From: Methylobacterium sp. J-026
GTDB lineage: Bacteria; Pseudomonadota; Alphaproteobacteria; Rhizobiales; Beijerinckiaceae
Direction: 5' to 3'
Assembly: GCF_022829585.1 (NCBI RefSeq)
Contig: NZ_JAKSYC010000117.1
Coordinates: 62,001 to 126,000 of the forward strand
Length of the DNA: 64,000 bases
Shown here: positions 7,678 through 15,635 of the stretch, piece after piece
Layout of the letters: every line of letters starts with the position of its first letter
How positions within the stretch are numbered: the stretch's first letter is position 1
The notes under the pieces: model-generated
What the model saw: the letters and a program-made list of their open reading frames with translations, nothing else
Told to the model about the DNA's origin: nothing
Database searches by the model: none
Program-made: the position numbers and the translations under genes

Positions 7678-9005
7678 GGCGCCCGTCCGTGACCCTGCCC
7701 CTGCAGGTCTACCGGGCCGGGCTGCGGATCGGCGAGCCGGCGCTGACCGGGCTGCTGGCGTGGCGGGCCCAGCGCGGCAAGGAGGATCCGTTGCGCCTCT
7801 CCGAGCGGCGCGGCCTGCCCGGCCGGGCCCGCCCGGTCGGGCCGTTGGCCTGGATGCACGGCGCGAGCGTCGGCGAATCGCTGTCGCTGATCGGGCTCGT
7901 GGAGGGCATGATCGGCCGCGGCTTCTCCGTGCTGGTGACCACGGGCACGCGGGCGGCCGCCGAGCTGATCGGCGCCCGCCTGCCGGTCGGCGCGGTCCAT
8001 CAATACATGCCCCTCGATGCGCCGCGCTGGATGGGGCGCTTCCTGGACCATTGGCAGCCGAACCTCGCGGTCATCGCCGAATCGGAGATCTGGCCCAACA
8101 CGATCCTGGCGCTGGACGAGCGCGAGATCCCGCTGATCCTGGTCAACGGCCGCATGTCGGCGCGCTCGTTCCGCGGCTGGGAGCGCTGCCCGCGCACCGC
8201 CAAGGCGCTGCTGTCGCGGATCGCCATCTGCCTCGCCCAGACCCAGGAGGACGGGGAACGCTTCGCCAAGCTGGGCGCGCCGCGGGTGAGCATCGCCGGG
8301 AACCTGAAGTTCGACGCGCCGGTGCCGCCGGCCGATCCGCAGCAGCTGGCCTATCTCGGCGCCATGGTGGCCGGGCGGCCGATCTGGATCGCGGCGAGCA
8401 CCCATTCCGGCGAGGAGGCCATGATCGCCTACGCGCACGCGCTCCTGAAGGAGCGGTTCCCGCAGCTTCTGACCCTGATCGCCCCGCGGCACCCGGTCCG
8501 GGGGGAGGAGGTCGTCGCGTGCGCGACCACGCTGGGCCTGCGCAGCGCCCGGCGCTCGGCCGGGGGGCGGCCCCATCCCTCCGTGGACATCTACGTCGCC
8601 GACACGATCGGCGAGCTGGGCCTGTTCTACCGGCTCGCGCCCCTGGGGTTCCTCGGCGGATCGCTGGTCCCGCGGGGCGGCCAGAACCCGATCGAGCCGG
8701 TGCGCCTCGATACGGCGGTGCTGCACGGCCCGCATATCGAGAATTTCGGGGCGGTCTATGAGGCCCTCGACCGTGCCGGGGGGGCCGTGGCGGTGCAGGA
8801 CGGCGTCGAGCTCGCGGCGATCGTGGGTGAACTCCTCGGGGATCGGGCCCGGCTCGCCGGCATGGCGCGGGCCGGGCAGGACGCCCTGCGGCCGTTCGAG
8901 GGGGCGGTGGCCCGCACCCTCGCGGTGCTCGATCCGTTCGTCGCCCAGATGAAGCTGCAGCGCCTCGACCGTGGCGGCCGCGTGCGCCCGCTCGCGCGGG
9001 CCTGA
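7674..9005 (+). CDS. waaA: 3-deoxy-D-manno-octulosonic acid transferase (Kdo transferase)
   Basis: WaaA adds Kdo from CMP-Kdo to the lipid A precursor at the inner membrane. The 443-residue protein has an N-terminal hydrophobic start, the MHGASVGES motif with the catalytic base Glu68, AESEIWPN, LVNGRMSARSF, NLKFDAP, the APRHPVRG block and a C-terminal LGGSLVPRGGQNPIEP motif for CMP-Kdo binding. Two GT-B Rossmann domains are complete. The GTG at 7674 overlaps the preceding stop; a GTG at 7689 is an alternative. It overlaps lpxK by one base (TGATG), so both are translated from one message. Confidence 0.94.
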   Translation: MRRPSVTLPLQVYRAGLRIGEPALTGLLAWRAQRGKEDPLRLSERRGLPGRARPVGPLAWMHGASVGESLSLIGLVEGMIGRGFSVLVTTGTRAAAELIGARLPVGAVHQYMPLDAPRWMGRFLDHWQPNLAVIAESEIWPNTILALDEREIPLILVNGRMSARSFRGWERCPRTAKALLSRIAICLAQTQEDGERFAKLGAPRVSIAGNLKFDAPVPPADPQQLAYLGAMVAGRPIWIAASTHSGEEAMIAYAHALLKERFPQLLTLIAPRHPVRGEEVVACATTLGLRSARRSAGGRPHPSVDIYVADTIGELGLFYRLAPLGFLGGSLVPRGGQNPIEPVRLDTAVLHGPHIENFGAVYEALDRAGGAVAVQDGVELAAIVGELLGDRARLAGMARAGQDALRPFEGAVARTLAVLDPFVAQMKLQRLDRGGRVRPLARA

Positions 9006-9988
9006 TGCGGCCCCCGGGCTTCTGGCAGGCGGGGCCGGATCACCCGTGGGCGCGCGTCCTAGCCCCGGTCGGGGCGGCCTACGGGGCGCTCACGGCCCGG
9101 CGCATGGATCGGGTGGGGGTATCGGCGGGGTGTCCGGTCCTGTGCCTGGGCAACTTCACCCTGGGGGGCGCCGGCAAGACCCCCGCGGCGCTGGCGGTCG
9201 CGGCGCTGCTCGCCGAACTCGGCCGCAGCCCGGCCTTCCTGTCCCGCGGCTACGGCGGCCGGACGGCCGGTCCGGTGCGGGTCGACCCCGACCGGCACGC
9301 CGCCGCGGAGGTCGGCGACGAGCCGTTGCTCCTCGCCCGCCGGGCGCCGACGGTGGTGTCGCGCCACCGCCCGGCGGGGGCCGCCCTGTGCCGCCACCTC
9401 GGCGCCGATGCCATCGTGATGGATGACGGGCTGCAAAACCCGTCCCTCGCCAAGGATCTCAGCCTGGCCGTCATCGACGCGGCCGTCGGCCTCGGCAACG
9501 GGCTGCCCATCCCGGCGGGCCCGCTGCGCGCGCCGCTGGCCCGGCAATGGCCGCATGTCGGCGGTCTGATCGTGATCGGCGACGGCGCGCGGGGCGACGG
9601 GATCGCCCGGGCGGCGGAGAGCCGGGGCCTGCCGGTCCTCCGGGCGCGCCTGGTCCGGGAATCGGAGGCGCTAGCGGGGCGGCGCTGCCTCGCCTTCGCG
9701 GGGATCGGGCGCCCGGACAAGTTCTTCGCGACGCTGGCCGAAGCGGGCGCGGTGATCGCCGGGCGCCGTGCCTTCCCGGATCATCACCCCTATCGGGATG
9801 CGGAGCTCACGGCCCTGGCCGGGGAGGCGCTCCGGCTCGGGGCCGATCTCGTCACCACCGAGAAGGACGCCGCGCGCCTGCCCCCGAGCTTCGCGGCCCG
9901 GGTGCGCGTGCTGCGCGTGCGCCTCGTCCTCGACGACCCGGAGACCCTGCGCCGGCTGCTGCGGCGCGCGCTCGAACCCGCCCCGTGA
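9005..9988 (+). CDS. lpxK: Tetraacyldisaccharide 4'-kinase
   Basis: LpxK phosphorylates the 4' position of the tetraacyldisaccharide-1-phosphate lipid A precursor, using ATP at the cytoplasmic face of the inner membrane. The 327 residues include the Walker A GGAGKT at 54-59, the FLSRGYGG motif, VMDDGLQNPSL (conserved Asp pair) and FPDHHPY near the C-terminus. Length is typical. It follows waaA with a one-base overlap. That this organism keeps a 4'-phosphate kinase next to Kdo transferase fits standard lipid A synthesis. Confidence 0.94.
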   Translation: MRPPGFWQAGPDHPWARVLAPVGAAYGALTARRMDRVGVSAGCPVLCLGNFTLGGAGKTPAALAVAALLAELGRSPAFLSRGYGGRTAGPVRVDPDRHAAAEVGDEPLLLARRAPTVVSRHRPAGAALCRHLGADAIVMDDGLQNPSLAKDLSLAVIDAAVGLGNGLPIPAGPLRAPLARQWPHVGGLIVIGDGARGDGIARAAESRGLPVLRARLVRESEALAGRRCLAFAGIGRPDKFFATLAEAGAVIAGRRAFPDHHPYRDAELTALAGEALRLGADLVTTEKDAARLPPSFAARVRVLRVRLVLDDPETLRRLLRRALEPAP

Positions 9989-9991
9989 CGG

Positions 9992-10210
9992 TCAGGGCCG
10001 GCCGGTCTCCTTGAGGCGCTTCAGGATCGCCTCGGGGGAGGCATAGGCCTCCTGGCGCAGGGCGCTCCAGTAGCGCAGGGCGTCGAGGGGGATCGGCTCG
10101 CCGGTCACGGCGCAGCGCACGAAGCTGCCGGGCTTGACCACCCGCATGGTCCCGTCGCCATACTCGACCACCGCTTCGCCGTTGTTCGCCCGCTCGTAAC
10201 GACCCAGCAC
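9992..10210 (-). CDS. DUF2093 domain-containing protein
   Basis: This 72-residue protein starts MLGRYERANNGEAVVEYGDG and has the DUF2093 pattern: a VVKPGSFVRCAVTGEPIPLD core followed by LRYWSALRQEAYASPEAIL. The family is small, cytosolic and found in alphaproteobacteria, commonly beside lpxK, as here (convergent, 3 bp apart). Function unknown; the two residues Cys and the GEPI turn suggest a small beta-rich fold. It is transcribed away from ribF with 63 bp between them and may be in its operon. Confidence 0.85.
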   Translation of the reverse strand: MLGRYERANNGEAVVEYGDGTMRVVKPGSFVRCAVTGEPIPLDALRYWSALRQEAYASPEAILKRLKETGRP

Positions 10211-10273
10211 GTCCGCCTCCTGCTCGTTGCGGCCTTCTACACGATCGGCGCCGGCCGCGATGCCCCCGGGGGC

Positions 10274-11260
10274 TCAGCCCAGCATGGACCGGGTCTGGTC
10301 GCCCGCCAGAACGGCCCGAGCCGCCGCAGCGTCGACATGCATGCGCTCCACCAGGGCGTCGGCGCTCGCGAACCGTTCCTCCCCGCGGATGTACCCGACG
10401 AATTCCACGGCGATCTCCTGGCCGTAGAGATCGCCGGAGAAGTCGAACAGGTAGGTCTCCAGGAGCGGCGCGCCGTCGTCGAAGGTCGGGCGGCGGCCGT
10501 AGCTGGCGACGCCGTCGCGGAACCGTCCCGATTCCAGGCGCACCCGCACCGCGTAGATCCCGTGGCCCAGGCCGCAATCGGGCAGCATCACGTTGGCGGT
10601 GGGGAAGCCGAGTTGCCGGCCGCGCTTGTCGCCGTGGCGGACGGGGCCGAGGACGAACCAGCGATAGCCGAGGAGGCTGTTGGCGCGGGCGACGTCCCCG
10701 GAGGCGAGGGCTGCGCGGATCGCGCTCGACGAGACCGGCTCGGCCTCGCTTCCGAGGGCGACCGGCGCCACGATGTGGCAGCTCATGCCCGCCTCCCGGC
10801 ACAGCGTGGCCAGGATCGCGGGCGTGCCTTCGCGGCCACGGCCGAAATGAAAATCGTGGCCGACGACCACCCCGGACAGGCCGAGCGACCCCCCCAGGAA
10901 ATCGAGCACGAAGGCGCGCGCGCCGGTGGCGGCCAGCGCCCCGTCGAACCGGCGCACGATCAGGCCGTCGAGCCCGAGGCGCGCGAACACGATCTCCTTG
11001 GCGGCGAGGCTGGTGAGGCGGAACATCGGCGCGTCCGGGGTGAAATAGGCCCGCGGATGCGGTTCGAAGGTCAGGACCACGGCGGGCCGGCCGGCCTCGC
11101 GGGCCGCTGCCCGCACGCTCTCGACGAGCACGCGGTGGCCGAGATGGACGCCGTCGAAATTGCCGATCGCCGCCACGGCCCCCGTCAGGGCCGGCGGCAC
11201 CGGCACGTCGGGGCGGCAGATGGTGAAGGACCGCGCCGCCGTGTCGTCGCCTGGGGCCAT
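10274..11260 (-). CDS. ribF: Bifunctional riboflavin kinase/FAD synthetase
   Basis: RibF converts riboflavin to FMN and then FAD. The 328-residue protein has the N-terminal nucleotidyltransferase domain with GNFDGVHLGH (His39 and His42 of HxGH), FEPHPRAYF, a VVGHDFHFGRGREG block and the SSSAIR motif, then the C-terminal flavokinase domain starting near GDKRGRQLGFPTANV (PTAN motif) and SYGRRPTFDDG. Length fits the family. Two Met codons occur early in the track frame only at 11260, so this start is used. It is divergent from cheY across about 300 bases. Confidence 0.94.
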   Translation of the reverse strand: MAPGDDTAARSFTICRPDVPVPPALTGAVAAIGNFDGVHLGHRVLVESVRAAAREAGRPAVVLTFEPHPRAYFTPDAPMFRLTSLAAKEIVFARLGLDGLIVRRFDGALAATGARAFVLDFLGGSLGLSGVVVGHDFHFGRGREGTPAILATLCREAGMSCHIVAPVALGSEAEPVSSSAIRAALASGDVARANSLLGYRWFVLGPVRHGDKRGRQLGFPTANVMLPDCGLGHGIYAVRVRLESGRFRDGVASYGRRPTFDDGAPLLETYLFDFSGDLYGQEIAVEFVGYIRGEERFASADALVERMHVDAAAARAVLAGDQTRSMLG

Positions 11261-11560
11261 CGTTTGGGAGTCGGATGCTGGGAAGGGTCGGGGTGGGGTC
11301 GGGTGAGGTCGCCTGCCATGCCCGCGAGGGGCCCGACGCGGCCGGGACCCTGCCGAAAGGTGCCCGGAGGGTCAAGCGAGGGGGTGCCGCAACTCAACAC
11401 CGAGCCGGGTCATGCGTCGGCGGTGTCGATTAACGGCTTCGCAATGCGCACGCGCTATTTAAAATGCCGTGCAGCGCAGCTAAATTGCAGCCTTAGCGAA
11501 GCGTTAAACTTTCCGGGAGCCGCCGCGGCTTCCCGCCGGGCAATACGGAGTAGTTGTTCG
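11261..11560. other. Divergent ribF-cheY intergenic region
   Basis: These 300 bases separate ribF and cheY. The left half is GC-rich and plain. The right half (about 11420-11520) is AT-richer and holds a pair of related inverted 15-base sequences with TTAA half-sites, described separately. No small ORF with a good ribosome site was seen. Confidence 0.4.
11430..11508. promoter_or_regulatory. Inverted TTAA-containing boxes upstream of cheY (CtrA-like)
   Basis: TTAACGGCTTCGCAA at 11430-11444 and TTAGCGAAGCGTTAA at 11493-11507 are near-perfect inverted copies of each other, allowing two single-base shifts. The second reads TTAG-N7-TTAAAC, one base off the CtrA consensus TTAA-N7-TTAAC known from Caulobacter and rhizobia. 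It lies 54 bases before the cheY ATG. CtrA control of chemotaxis genes would fit alphaproteobacterial biology; a stem in the leader RNA is the alternative. Confidence 0.35.
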
Positions 11561-11944
11561 ATGGCTCTCGACTTGAGCATGCCGATCCTCGTTGTTGACG
11601 ATTATCAGACGATGGTTCGCATCATTCGTAATCTTCTGAAGCAGCTCGGATTCGAGGAGGTCGATGACGCTTCCGATGGCACGGAGGCGCTCGCCCGTCT
11701 CAAGGACCGCAAGTACGGTCTCGTGATCTCCGATTGGAACATGGAGCCGATGACGGGGTACGAGCTGCTCCGGCATGTGCGCGCCGACGAAAACCTTCGG
11801 ACGACGCCGTTCATCATGGTGACGGCCGAATCGAAGACCGAGAACGTCATCGCCGCCAAGAAGGCCGGCGTGAACAACTACATCGTCAAGCCGTTCAACG
11901 CCGCGACGCTGAAGTCGAAGATCGAGGCGGTTTGCGGCAGCTGA
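11561..11944 (+). CDS. cheY: CheY-type response regulator
   Basis: A single-domain receiver of 127 residues. The acidic pocket is Asp13/Asp14, the phosphoacceptor is Asp58 (VISDWNMEPMTG), the switch Thr is Thr88 (MVTAES) and Lys110 is in YIVKPF, all standard for CheY that binds the flagellar switch. There is no output domain. The ATG at 11561 was chosen because it gives a canonical receiver start; the frame is open far upstream by GC bias. A cheZ-type phosphatase gene follows after 111 bases, so this is probably the CheY that this phosphatase dephosphorylates. Confidence 0.93.
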   Translation: MALDLSMPILVVDDYQTMVRIIRNLLKQLGFEEVDDASDGTEALARLKDRKYGLVISDWNMEPMTGYELLRHVRADENLRTTPFIMVTAESKTENVIAAKKAGVNNYIVKPFNAATLKSKIEAVCGS

Positions 11945-12055
11945 TCGGGACCGATGCAACGCTCCCCGCCCCGTCCGGCCGGCTCGTCGATGTCTCGGAA
12001 GACAACCAAGCGCGGCGAGGCCCGGCAGGACGGTTTCCGCTCTGAGGAGAACAGC

Positions 12056-12589
12056 ATGTCGTTAGCCGTCGCGCGGCCGGCCGAATCGCGGCTCCGGGAG
12101 CCGCAGGCCGTGATCGCCGAGTTGAGCGAGATCGCCGACTACATCGCCCACCTGCGCGAGGAGATCGGTGCGCTGCGGGCGAACGAGATGAGCCAAGACC
12201 GGATCCCCATGGCGCATGAGGAGCTCGGCAGCGTCGTCGCGGCGACGGCCGGTGCCACCAACACGATCATGGAAGCCGCCGAGGCGATGCTCGGGCTGCC
12301 CGACGGGCCGGGCTACCGCGACGCCGTCGAGGAACGCATCAACACGATCTTCGAGGCCTGCGCGTTCCAGGACATCACCGGGCAGCGGATCGCCAAGGTG
12401 GTCGAATCGCTGCGGCTGTTCGAGCAGCGGCTCGCCCGGTTCGTGGGCGCCGTGAAGGCGCGCGATACTGCCTCCATGGACCCGACCGAGCGTGCCCGCC
12501 GCGCCCGGGCGGAGGATCTGATGCTCCACGGCCCCCAGGCCGATCAGCAGGTGCCGTCCCAGGACGACATCGACGCGCTCTTCGGCTGA
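12056..12589 (+). CDS. cheZ: CheZ family CheY-P phosphatase
   Basis: The 177-residue, mainly helical protein carries the CheZ catalytic motif CAFQDITGQR, with Asp106 and Gln110 matching the Asp143/Gln147 pair of E. coli CheZ that drives hydrolysis of CheY-P. Helices around residues 15-45 and 60-135 would form the long four-helix-bundle dimer. After an Ala/Asp/Gln-rich linker (150-167) the protein ends SQDDIDALFG, which looks like the CheY-binding tail of CheZ and also the FliM N-terminal peptide. ATG 12056 has GAGGAGA just upstream. At 177 residues it is shorter than the 214 of E. coli CheZ. It follows cheY closely. Confidence 0.88.
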   Translation: MSLAVARPAESRLREPQAVIAELSEIADYIAHLREEIGALRANEMSQDRIPMAHEELGSVVAATAGATNTIMEAAEAMLGLPDGPGYRDAVEERINTIFEACAFQDITGQRIAKVVESLRLFEQRLARFVGAVKARDTASMDPTERARRARAEDLMLHGPQADQQVPSQDDIDALFG

Positions 12590-12694
12590 CCCGACTCGCC
12601 GAACGCATGTCCGTCGACTCGGCGGCCCAGGGCCGGGTAGAGCCTCTCCGGTGACCTGCCGCCCCCTGGCGGCGGGGAGGAGGTCCCGACAAGC

Positions 12695-13489
12695 ATGGCG
12701 GCGCGGTTCTGGTCCGACTTCACCACCGAGGAACTGGCGCGCCGGGATATGCGGCGCGCGGTCGCGGTGCTGCCCGTGGCCGCCATCGAGCAGCACGGGC
12801 CGCACCTGCCGCTCGCAACCGACACTGTCATCGCGGAGGGCTACCTCGCCGCCGTTCGCGACCTCGTTCCCGCAGATCTCGACGTGCTGCTCCTGCCGGT
12901 GCAGGCCGTGGGCAAGTCCGACGAGCACGATGCCTTCCCGGGAACGCTCTCCCTCGACACCGGGACGGCGCTGGCCGCCTGGACAGGGATCGGCGTTGCG
13001 CTCCACCGGGCCGGCTGTCGCAAGCTCGTGATCGTCACGAGCCACGGCGGCAACAGCGCGATCATCGACCTCGTGGCGGCGGCATTGCGAGCGCGCTGCG
13101 GCATGGTGGCGGTGACGACCGCCTGGGCGCGGTTCGGCTATCCGGAAGGCCTGTTTCCGGAGGGGGAGATCGCACACGGCATCCATGCCGGCGGCGTCGA
13201 GACCGCGCTGATGCTGGCCCTGCGGCCCGACCTCGTGCGGGCCGACCGGATCGCCGATTTTCCGCCGCGGTCGCTGGCGATGGTCCGCGACTTCACCCAC
13301 CTGCGCGCCGGCCGCCCCGCCGCCTTCGCCTGGAAGGCCGGCGATCTCCATCCCTCCGGCGCGATGGGCGACGCGCGGCTCGGAACCGCCGAGGCTGGGC
13401 ACGCGGCCCTGGCGCACGGGGCGCAGGCCTTCGTGGCGCTGCTGCGCGACGTGAACGCGTTCGAACTCGGCGGGCCCGGGTCCGCGTAA
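12695..13489 (+). CDS. Creatininase family protein
   Basis: This 264-residue protein has the metal ligands of the creatininase family: AAIEQHGPHLPLATD (Glu32, His34, Asp43), TSHGGN (His117) and HGIHAGGVETALML (His161, His164, Glu169). The family holds creatininases, FAPy-type amide hydrolases and MftE, a peptidase of mycofactocin maturation. No mft genes are nearby, so MftE is not supported. The start ATG at 12695 has a strong GGGGAGGAGG site. The gene stands alone on the plus strand after cheZ. Likely reaction: metal-dependent hydrolysis of a cyclic amide or peptide; substrate unknown. Confidence 0.88.
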   Translation: MAARFWSDFTTEELARRDMRRAVAVLPVAAIEQHGPHLPLATDTVIAEGYLAAVRDLVPADLDVLLLPVQAVGKSDEHDAFPGTLSLDTGTALAAWTGIGVALHRAGCRKLVIVTSHGGNSAIIDLVAAALRARCGMVAVTTAWARFGYPEGLFPEGEIAHGIHAGGVETALMLALRPDLVRADRIADFPPRSLAMVRDFTHLRAGRPAAFAWKAGDLHPSGAMGDARLGTAEAGHAALAHGAQAFVALLRDVNAFELGGPGSA

Positions 13490-13557
13490 CCGCCGCCGCC
13501 GCGGGCCGAAAGGACCGATGCGCCGGCTCGACCCGTCGGCGTATGGGAGTTCAGGCC

Positions 13558-14277
13558 ATGCGCCCTTTCGCCTCGCTCGCCGTCGCCCTGCTGTGCGTCG
13601 CCCTCCGCCCGGCCGCGGCGGCGGAGCGGCCCGTGATCGTCGAGCTCTTCACCTCGCAAAGTTGCTCGTCCTGCCCGCCCGCCGAGGCGCTGATCGGCCG
13701 GCTCGCCGAGGAGCGCGCCGGCGTTCTGCCGCTCGCGTTCCACGTCACCTACTGGAACCATCTGAACTGGCGCGACCCCTACGCCCTGCAGGCCGCGACC
13801 GCGCGCCAGGACGCCTACGCCGCCCGCTTCGGCGGCTCCAGCTACACCCCGCAGGCCGTGATCGACGGGCAGGTGGGCCTCGTCGGATCCGATGAGGCGG
13901 CGCTACGCGGCGCGATCGCCCGGGCCCGCGGGGCCGGGCCCGGCATCCCGGTGGCGCTGGCCTGGGACGGCGACCGGATCGTCGCGCGGGTCGGCCCCGG
14001 GAGCGGCACGGCGCATGTCCTGCTGATTGGGTTCGATCCGAGCCACACCACCCAGGTGCTCCGTGGCGAGAATGCCGGGCAGACCATCGCGCAGACCAAC
14101 GTCGTCCGCTCTCTGCACGATCTCGGCCGCTGGTCGGGGGGCGCCGCGACCTTCCCGGCGGCGCGTCCCGAGGGCGAGAATGCCGCCGTGCTTCTGCAGG
14201 CGGAGGACGGCCGTATCCTCGGTGCGGCGCGCCTCGGCACCCCCGGCACCGGGGCCGAGCGGGAGGCCCTGCGGTGA
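13558..14277 (+). CDS. DUF1223 domain-containing secreted thioredoxin-like protein
   Basis: After a signal peptide (MRPFASLAVALLCVALRPAAAA) the mature part starts ERPVIVELFTSQSCSSCPPAEA. The CSSC motif and VELF strand give a thioredoxin-like fold, and HVTYWNHLNW, DPYALQAATARQ and SSYTPQAVIDGQ are DUF1223 blocks. About 239 residues from ATG 13558; an in-frame ATG at 13543 is also possible. It should act in the periplasm, perhaps as a thiol oxidoreductase. The stop overlaps a possible GTG start of the ECF sigma gene (GTGA), so the three genes DUF1223, sigma and anti-sigma form one unit. That points to a role in a redox or metal stress response. Confidence 0.87.
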   Translation: MRPFASLAVALLCVALRPAAAAERPVIVELFTSQSCSSCPPAEALIGRLAEERAGVLPLAFHVTYWNHLNWRDPYALQAATARQDAYAARFGGSSYTPQAVIDGQVGLVGSDEAALRGAIARARGAGPGIPVALAWDGDRIVARVGPGSGTAHVLLIGFDPSHTTQVLRGENAGQTIAQTNVVRSLHDLGRWSGGAATFPAARPEGENAAVLLQAEDGRILGAARLGTPGTGAEREALR

Positions 14278-14387
14278 TCCTCACCCTGCCGGCCGGACCC
14301 GCTCCGCGCGGCTGGTCGCTGGCGTTGGGCACCGAGCAGGCGCAAGATGCGGCGCGAGCCGGGGAACGGAACGGCGGCGGAGCCCGG

Positions 14388-14945
14388 ATGGTGCTCGAAG
14401 ACGAACTCTCGGCGCTGATGGCCGCGGCACAGGGCGGCGATACCGCCGCCTATCGCGCGCTGCTGAAAGCCTGCCTGCCCGTGGTGTCGGCGATCGCCCG
14501 GGCGCAGGGCGTGCGCGGCGAGGCGGTGGACGATGTCGTGCAGGATGCGTTGATGACCGTCCACCGGGCGCGGGCGAGCTACGATCCCGGCCGCCCGTTC
14601 ATGCCCTGGCTGCGGGCCATCACCCAGCGCCGCGCGATCGACCGGCTGCGCCGGGCCGGCCGGCGGCCGCGGGAGGTCAACGACCCCCTGTCCTACGAGG
14701 CGGAGGTCGATCCAGGCCCGCCTCCGGGACAGGGGTTGGAGGCGCGGGACCGCGCCGCCGCCCTGGCCCGCGCGGTGGCGGCCCTGCCCGAGGGGCAGCG
14801 GCAGGCGGTGGAACATCTCGGCCTGCGCGAATTGTCGCTCGACGAGGCCGCGGCGCTGACCGGCCGCACCAAGGGGGCGCTGAAGGTGAATCTGCATCGG
14901 GCGCTGAAGGCGCTCCGGATCAGCCTGACGCGGGAGACGGAGTGA
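14388..14945 (+). CDS. RNA polymerase ECF sigma factor (SigF/NrsF-type)
   Basis: The 185-residue product has sigma region 2 (about 30-95: EAVDDVVQDALMTVHRARASYDPGRPF, MPWLRAITQRRAIDRLRR) and region 4 (about 120-180: LPEGQRQAVEHLGLRELSLDEAAALTGRTKGALKVNLHRALKAL). No region 1 or 3, as expected of ECF factors. GTG 14274 would add 38 residues and would overlap the DUF1223 stop; ATG 14388 gives a canonical N-terminus and was used. It overlaps the downstream anti-sigma gene by one base (TGATG). The pairing with an NrsF-like protein matches Caulobacter SigF, which responds to oxidative and heavy-metal stress. Confidence 0.88.
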   Translation: MVLEDELSALMAAAQGGDTAAYRALLKACLPVVSAIARAQGVRGEAVDDVVQDALMTVHRARASYDPGRPFMPWLRAITQRRAIDRLRRAGRRPREVNDPLSYEAEVDPGPPPGQGLEARDRAAALARAVAALPEGQRQAVEHLGLRELSLDEAAALTGRTKGALKVNLHRALKALRISLTRETE

Positions 14946-15622
14946 TGGCCGATCGCGCCGGCTACGACCCCTCCCGTCACGAACGGCTCGTCGAAGCGCT
15001 CGCCGGCCGCCTGGAACCAGTCCGGCCCCTGCCCGCGCCGGCGATCCGCGCGACACTGTGGCTCGCCGCGGCCCTGCTGGTCGGGCTGCTCCTGGCCGCG
15101 GAGGTCGACACGGCGAGTTTCGTGCTGCGCATGCACGTGCCGGATCTCGCCCTGGCGGCCCTCGGCGCCGTCGCCACGGCGGTCACCGCCGCCTACGCGG
15201 CCTTCGCGACGAGCGTGCCGGGCCGCTCCGGACGATGGGCGCTGCTGCCGCTGCCGCCGCTGGCTCTCTGGATCGGTGCCAGCGGGATGGGGTGCCTCCG
15301 CGACTGGATCGCCCCCGGGGCCGACATCCCGGGCGCCCACACGGTCGCGGGCTGCTTCAGCTTCCTGATCTGCGTCTCGGTGCCGCTATCGGTGCTGATC
15401 GTTGTGATGCTGCGCCGCGCCTGCCCGCTGCGGCCGAACCTGACGGCGGCGCTCGGGGGGCTCGCGGTGGCGGCCGCGGCGGCGGCGCTGCTGATGCCGG
15501 TGCACCCGCATGATGCCACCGCGACGGATCTGCTGATCCACGCCGCCGCGGTCGCCATCGTCATCGCCCTGAACGGGCTCGCCGGCGGGCGGCTGCTCGG
15601 CCGCGGTGCCGGCCTCGACTGA
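14945..15622 (+). CDS. NrsF-like membrane anti-sigma factor (DUF1109)
   Basis: The 225-residue protein has a short cytoplasmic N-terminus (HERLVEALAGRLEPVRPLP, the likely sigma-binding end) and six hydrophobic segments, roughly 34-52, 66-90, 98-113, 132-156, 165-185 and 196-214. This is the DUF1109/NrsF layout. Cysteines lie at 117, 137, 143 and 160; in Caulobacter NrsF two conserved cysteines are needed to release SigF under chromate or cadmium stress, so 117 and 160 or 137 may do this here. The start overlaps the sigma gene stop. It is expected to hold the sigma factor at the membrane until a thiol-reactive signal. Confidence 0.86.
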   Translation: MADRAGYDPSRHERLVEALAGRLEPVRPLPAPAIRATLWLAAALLVGLLLAAEVDTASFVLRMHVPDLALAALGAVATAVTAAYAAFATSVPGRSGRWALLPLPPLALWIGASGMGCLRDWIAPGADIPGAHTVAGCFSFLICVSVPLSVLIVVMLRRACPLRPNLTAALGGLAVAAAAAALLMPVHPHDATATDLLIHAAAVAIVIALNGLAGGRLLGRGAGLD

Positions 15623-15635
15623 GCAGCGATAGGCG

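Noticed and set aside
10337..11944. Long N-terminal extension of CheY
   Set aside because: The extra codons are antisense to ribF; the receiver domain starts at 11561 as in all CheY proteins.
12695..13489. Creatininase family gene as MftE of a mycofactocin cluster
   Set aside because: No mftA, mftB, mftC or other mycofactocin genes are present in the window.
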